Shown one piece after another: positions 61,924 through 63,333 of a stretch of DNA of 63,333 nt. A program made the translations under genes and the position numbers. Position 1 is the first letter of the stretch. Each line of letters starts with the position of its first letter. The stretch spans positions 37,916 through 101,248 of the forward strand of contig NZ_JAQFVG010000315.1 of NCBI RefSeq assembly GCF_029439455.1. Direction: 5' to 3'. The notes beneath the pieces are model-generated. The model did no database searches and was not told where the DNA came from. It saw only the letters and a list, made by a program, of their open reading frames with translations. This DNA is from Caballeronia sp. BR00000012568055. Lineage in GTDB: Bacteria; Pseudomonadota; Gammaproteobacteria; Burkholderiales; Burkholderiaceae.

Positions 61924-63333
61924 TCAGGCAAACGTATCGACAATCCCCACTTGCCGGCGCACTGGCACGCTGACGCTCGACGTCACCGCGGAATCATCGC
62001 TACCGCCGATAGCCGATGCATACGAATTCCCGCCGCGTCCCGAGCCTTGCTGCGAGGACGACTGCTGGCGCGCAAACGCCGATCCATCCGATACAGACGC
62101 GCTGCCCAGACTGATCCCGCTCGCTTCCATCGCTTCGCGCAGTCGGGGCATCGCGGCTTCGACGGCTTCGCGCACTTGCTGATGCTGCGACACGAACAGC
62201 GCGTGCGCGTGCTCGCCGGTGACTTGCAGCGTCACCTGCAACGGCCCGAGATCCTTCGGATTCAGCGTCAGTTCCGCGCTCGTCTGCTTCGACGATGACA
62301 GGAACACGACCTTCTGGCTGAACGCATCGTCCCAGCCGGAACCGCCGACGTGCGGAGCGATTGCAGCGCTCGTGGCCGCCGTCGCTGCACCCTGCGCGCT
62401 CGTCGTGGAAGACGCATTCGCCGCGCCCGCCGATGCGACCTGTTGCGCCACCGCGTTCGCTGCCGCATCGGCGGCTTGCTTGTAGGCGGCGGTGGCATCG
62501 GTGGAGACGGGGGTTTGGGCGGTCACGGCGGCGGTGAGGGCGGCTGCATCGGCCTGAGCGGCGGCGGGCGCGGCGGCCGCGCTGGCGTTGTCACTTGCCG
62601 AAGCGCCGAGCAGGCCGGCCGAACGGCCACCCTTCGCGTCGCGGCTGAAGAAGCTGCCCGGCTGCAATTCGCCGTTCGCGCTGGCTTGTTGCGCACCGCC
62701 CGCGTTCGTCGAAGCAGACGCGGCGGCAGCCGCAGCCGTTGCAGTCGCCGTAGCGTTCGGCGTCGCGTTCATCGCGGCCAAAGCGGTTTGCAGCGCGTCC
62801 TGCGCCGATTTCGCGTCGTCGTTCTTGTGCGTGCCCGTGGTCGTAGTCGAGGACGTGTCGCTGCTGCCATCGGTCGATGCGGTCGTCACCGATGCGGCCA
62901 GATCGGCGAGCGTGGTTTGCGCATCGGCGTTGGACGCGTCGTTGGCGGCGGGCTTTTGCTGAGCGTTGGCTGCATCGGCGGTCGTCGCGGGCTTGGCGTT
63001 CGGCGCGGCGGCGGGCTTCGAGGCATCGGCGGTGTTGTCTGCGGGCTTCGATGCGTCCGCTTTCGTGCTGCTATCGGCGGAAGCGGAGGACGCAGCCGAA
63101 GCATCGTCGGTCGAAGAAGACGAAGACGAGGAAGAAGCCGAAGCACTGTCGTCAGGCTTCGGCGCATCGTGCACGCTGGACTTATCGGCGGAGGAAGACG
63201 CAGAAGCAGCCGAAGCCGCAGCATTGCGCGCCGCGAGCGCATCCGCATTGGCCTTGTCGGCGAGACCTTGCAGCGTCAGTCCGAACGACAAGCCCGCGTC
63301 CGCCGCGCGCTTCGCGCTCGAACCCGACGCCGA
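61924..63333 (-). CDS. fliK: Flagellar hook-length control protein FliK (5' end outside window)
   Basis: FliK measures hook length and triggers the FlhB export switch. The frame stays open through the window edge, so the N-terminus is missing; 469 codons are present. Most of it is a disordered Ala/Ser/Asp/Lys-rich ruler with long Ser and Ala runs. The conserved C-terminal domain is seen in QTSAELTLNPKDLGPLQVTL, then VREAVEAAMPRLREAMEASG, close to the usual hook-length-control core. It ends with a basic tail (VPVRRQVGIVDTFA). It lies upstream of fliL in the same direction. Confidence 0.93.
   Translation of the reverse strand, partial: SASGSSAKRAADAGLSFGLTLQGLADKANADALAARNAAASAASASSSADKSSVHDAPKPDDSASASSSSSSSSTDDASAASSASADSSTKADASKPADNTADASKPAAAPNAKPATTADAANAQQKPAANDASNADAQTTLADLAASVTTASTDGSSDTSSTTTTGTHKNDDAKSAQDALQTALAAMNATPNATATATAAAAAASASTNAGGAQQASANGELQPGSFFSRDAKGGRSAGLLGASASDNASAAAAPAAAQADAAALTAAVTAQTPVSTDATAAYKQAADAAANAVAQQVASAGAANASSTTSAQGAATAATSAAIAPHVGGSGWDDAFSQKVVFLSSSKQTSAELTLNPKDLGPLQVTLQVTGEHAHALFVSQHQQVREAVEAAMPRLREAMEASGISLGSASVSDGSAFARQQSSSQQGSGRGGNSYASAIGGSDDSAVTSSVSVPVRRQVGIVDTFA

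Noticed and set aside
1..63333. CRISPR arrays, insertion sequences or rRNA genes
   Set aside because: No regularly spaced repeats, transposase frames or rRNA sequence were seen anywhere in the window.

Overview
The window reads as a high-GC betaproteobacterial chromosome segment of the Burkholderia sensu lato group (Burkholderia/Paraburkholderia/Caballeronia). The evidence is protein-level: a trifunctional PutA, a Rep-type helicase, a c5-like cytochrome next to tRNA-Arg(CCG), gcvTHP followed by sdaA, and flhF/flhG/fliA plus flg and fli operons with sigma-28-type promoters. No species is claimed.

Layout. 0-13.5 kb: esterase, orphan amino-acid binding protein, hemE, priA, a 50-aa membrane protein, putA with its probable operator, a branched-chain amino-acid binding protein, an NYN/cold-shock RNase-like protein, a cytochrome b561/PepSY pair. 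13.6-19.0 kb: a ThDP enzyme divergent from flhF-flhG-fliA. 19.1-26 kb: a diguanylate cyclase, a Rieske oxygenase, tRNA-Arg, a dihaem cytochrome c, rep and a Gfo/Idh/MocA oxidoreductase. 26.2-33.8 kb: a tandem glycine riboswitch driving gcvT-gcvH-gcvP, an alginate-lyase-family protein and sdaA. 33.9-34.8 kb: a lone uncharacterised protein. 34.8-53.1 kb: flagellar genes, with flhB-flhA, flgM-flgN and flgA on the minus strand and flgBCDEFGHIJ, a YcgR-like PilZ brake and flgKL on the plus strand. 57.2-63.3 kb: fliR, fliQ, fliP, fliO, fliN, fliM, fliL and the 3' part of fliK, all minus strand.

The most interesting object lies between flgL and fliR (53.1-57.0 kb). It is a compact, more A/T-rich operon that looks like an undescribed RiPP pathway: a 28-aa precursor peptide with a single C-terminal Cys (too short for normal ORF calling), an intrinsic terminator, a radical SAM protein with a four-Cys SPASM-like region, an MFS exporter, a second radical SAM protein fused to an ImmA/IrrE-like HEIGH metallopeptidase domain, and a PqqD-like recognition protein. 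Precursor recognition, radical chemistry, leader removal and export all appear to be encoded in about 4 kb. The product is unknown.

Regulatory reading. FlgM, flgKL and ycgR each carry a good FliA (sigma-28) promoter match, and fliA itself is in the window. The fliO-fliP junction is interrupted by an intrinsic terminator followed by a 64-bp near-copy of the fliL leader and a 30-codon leader ORF coupled to fliP. PutA half-sites are embedded in a terminator-like hairpin upstream of putA. FlhG lacks the P-loop lysines. The flagellar genes are split by metabolic genes (flhBA is 15 kb from flhF), which suggests rearrangement.
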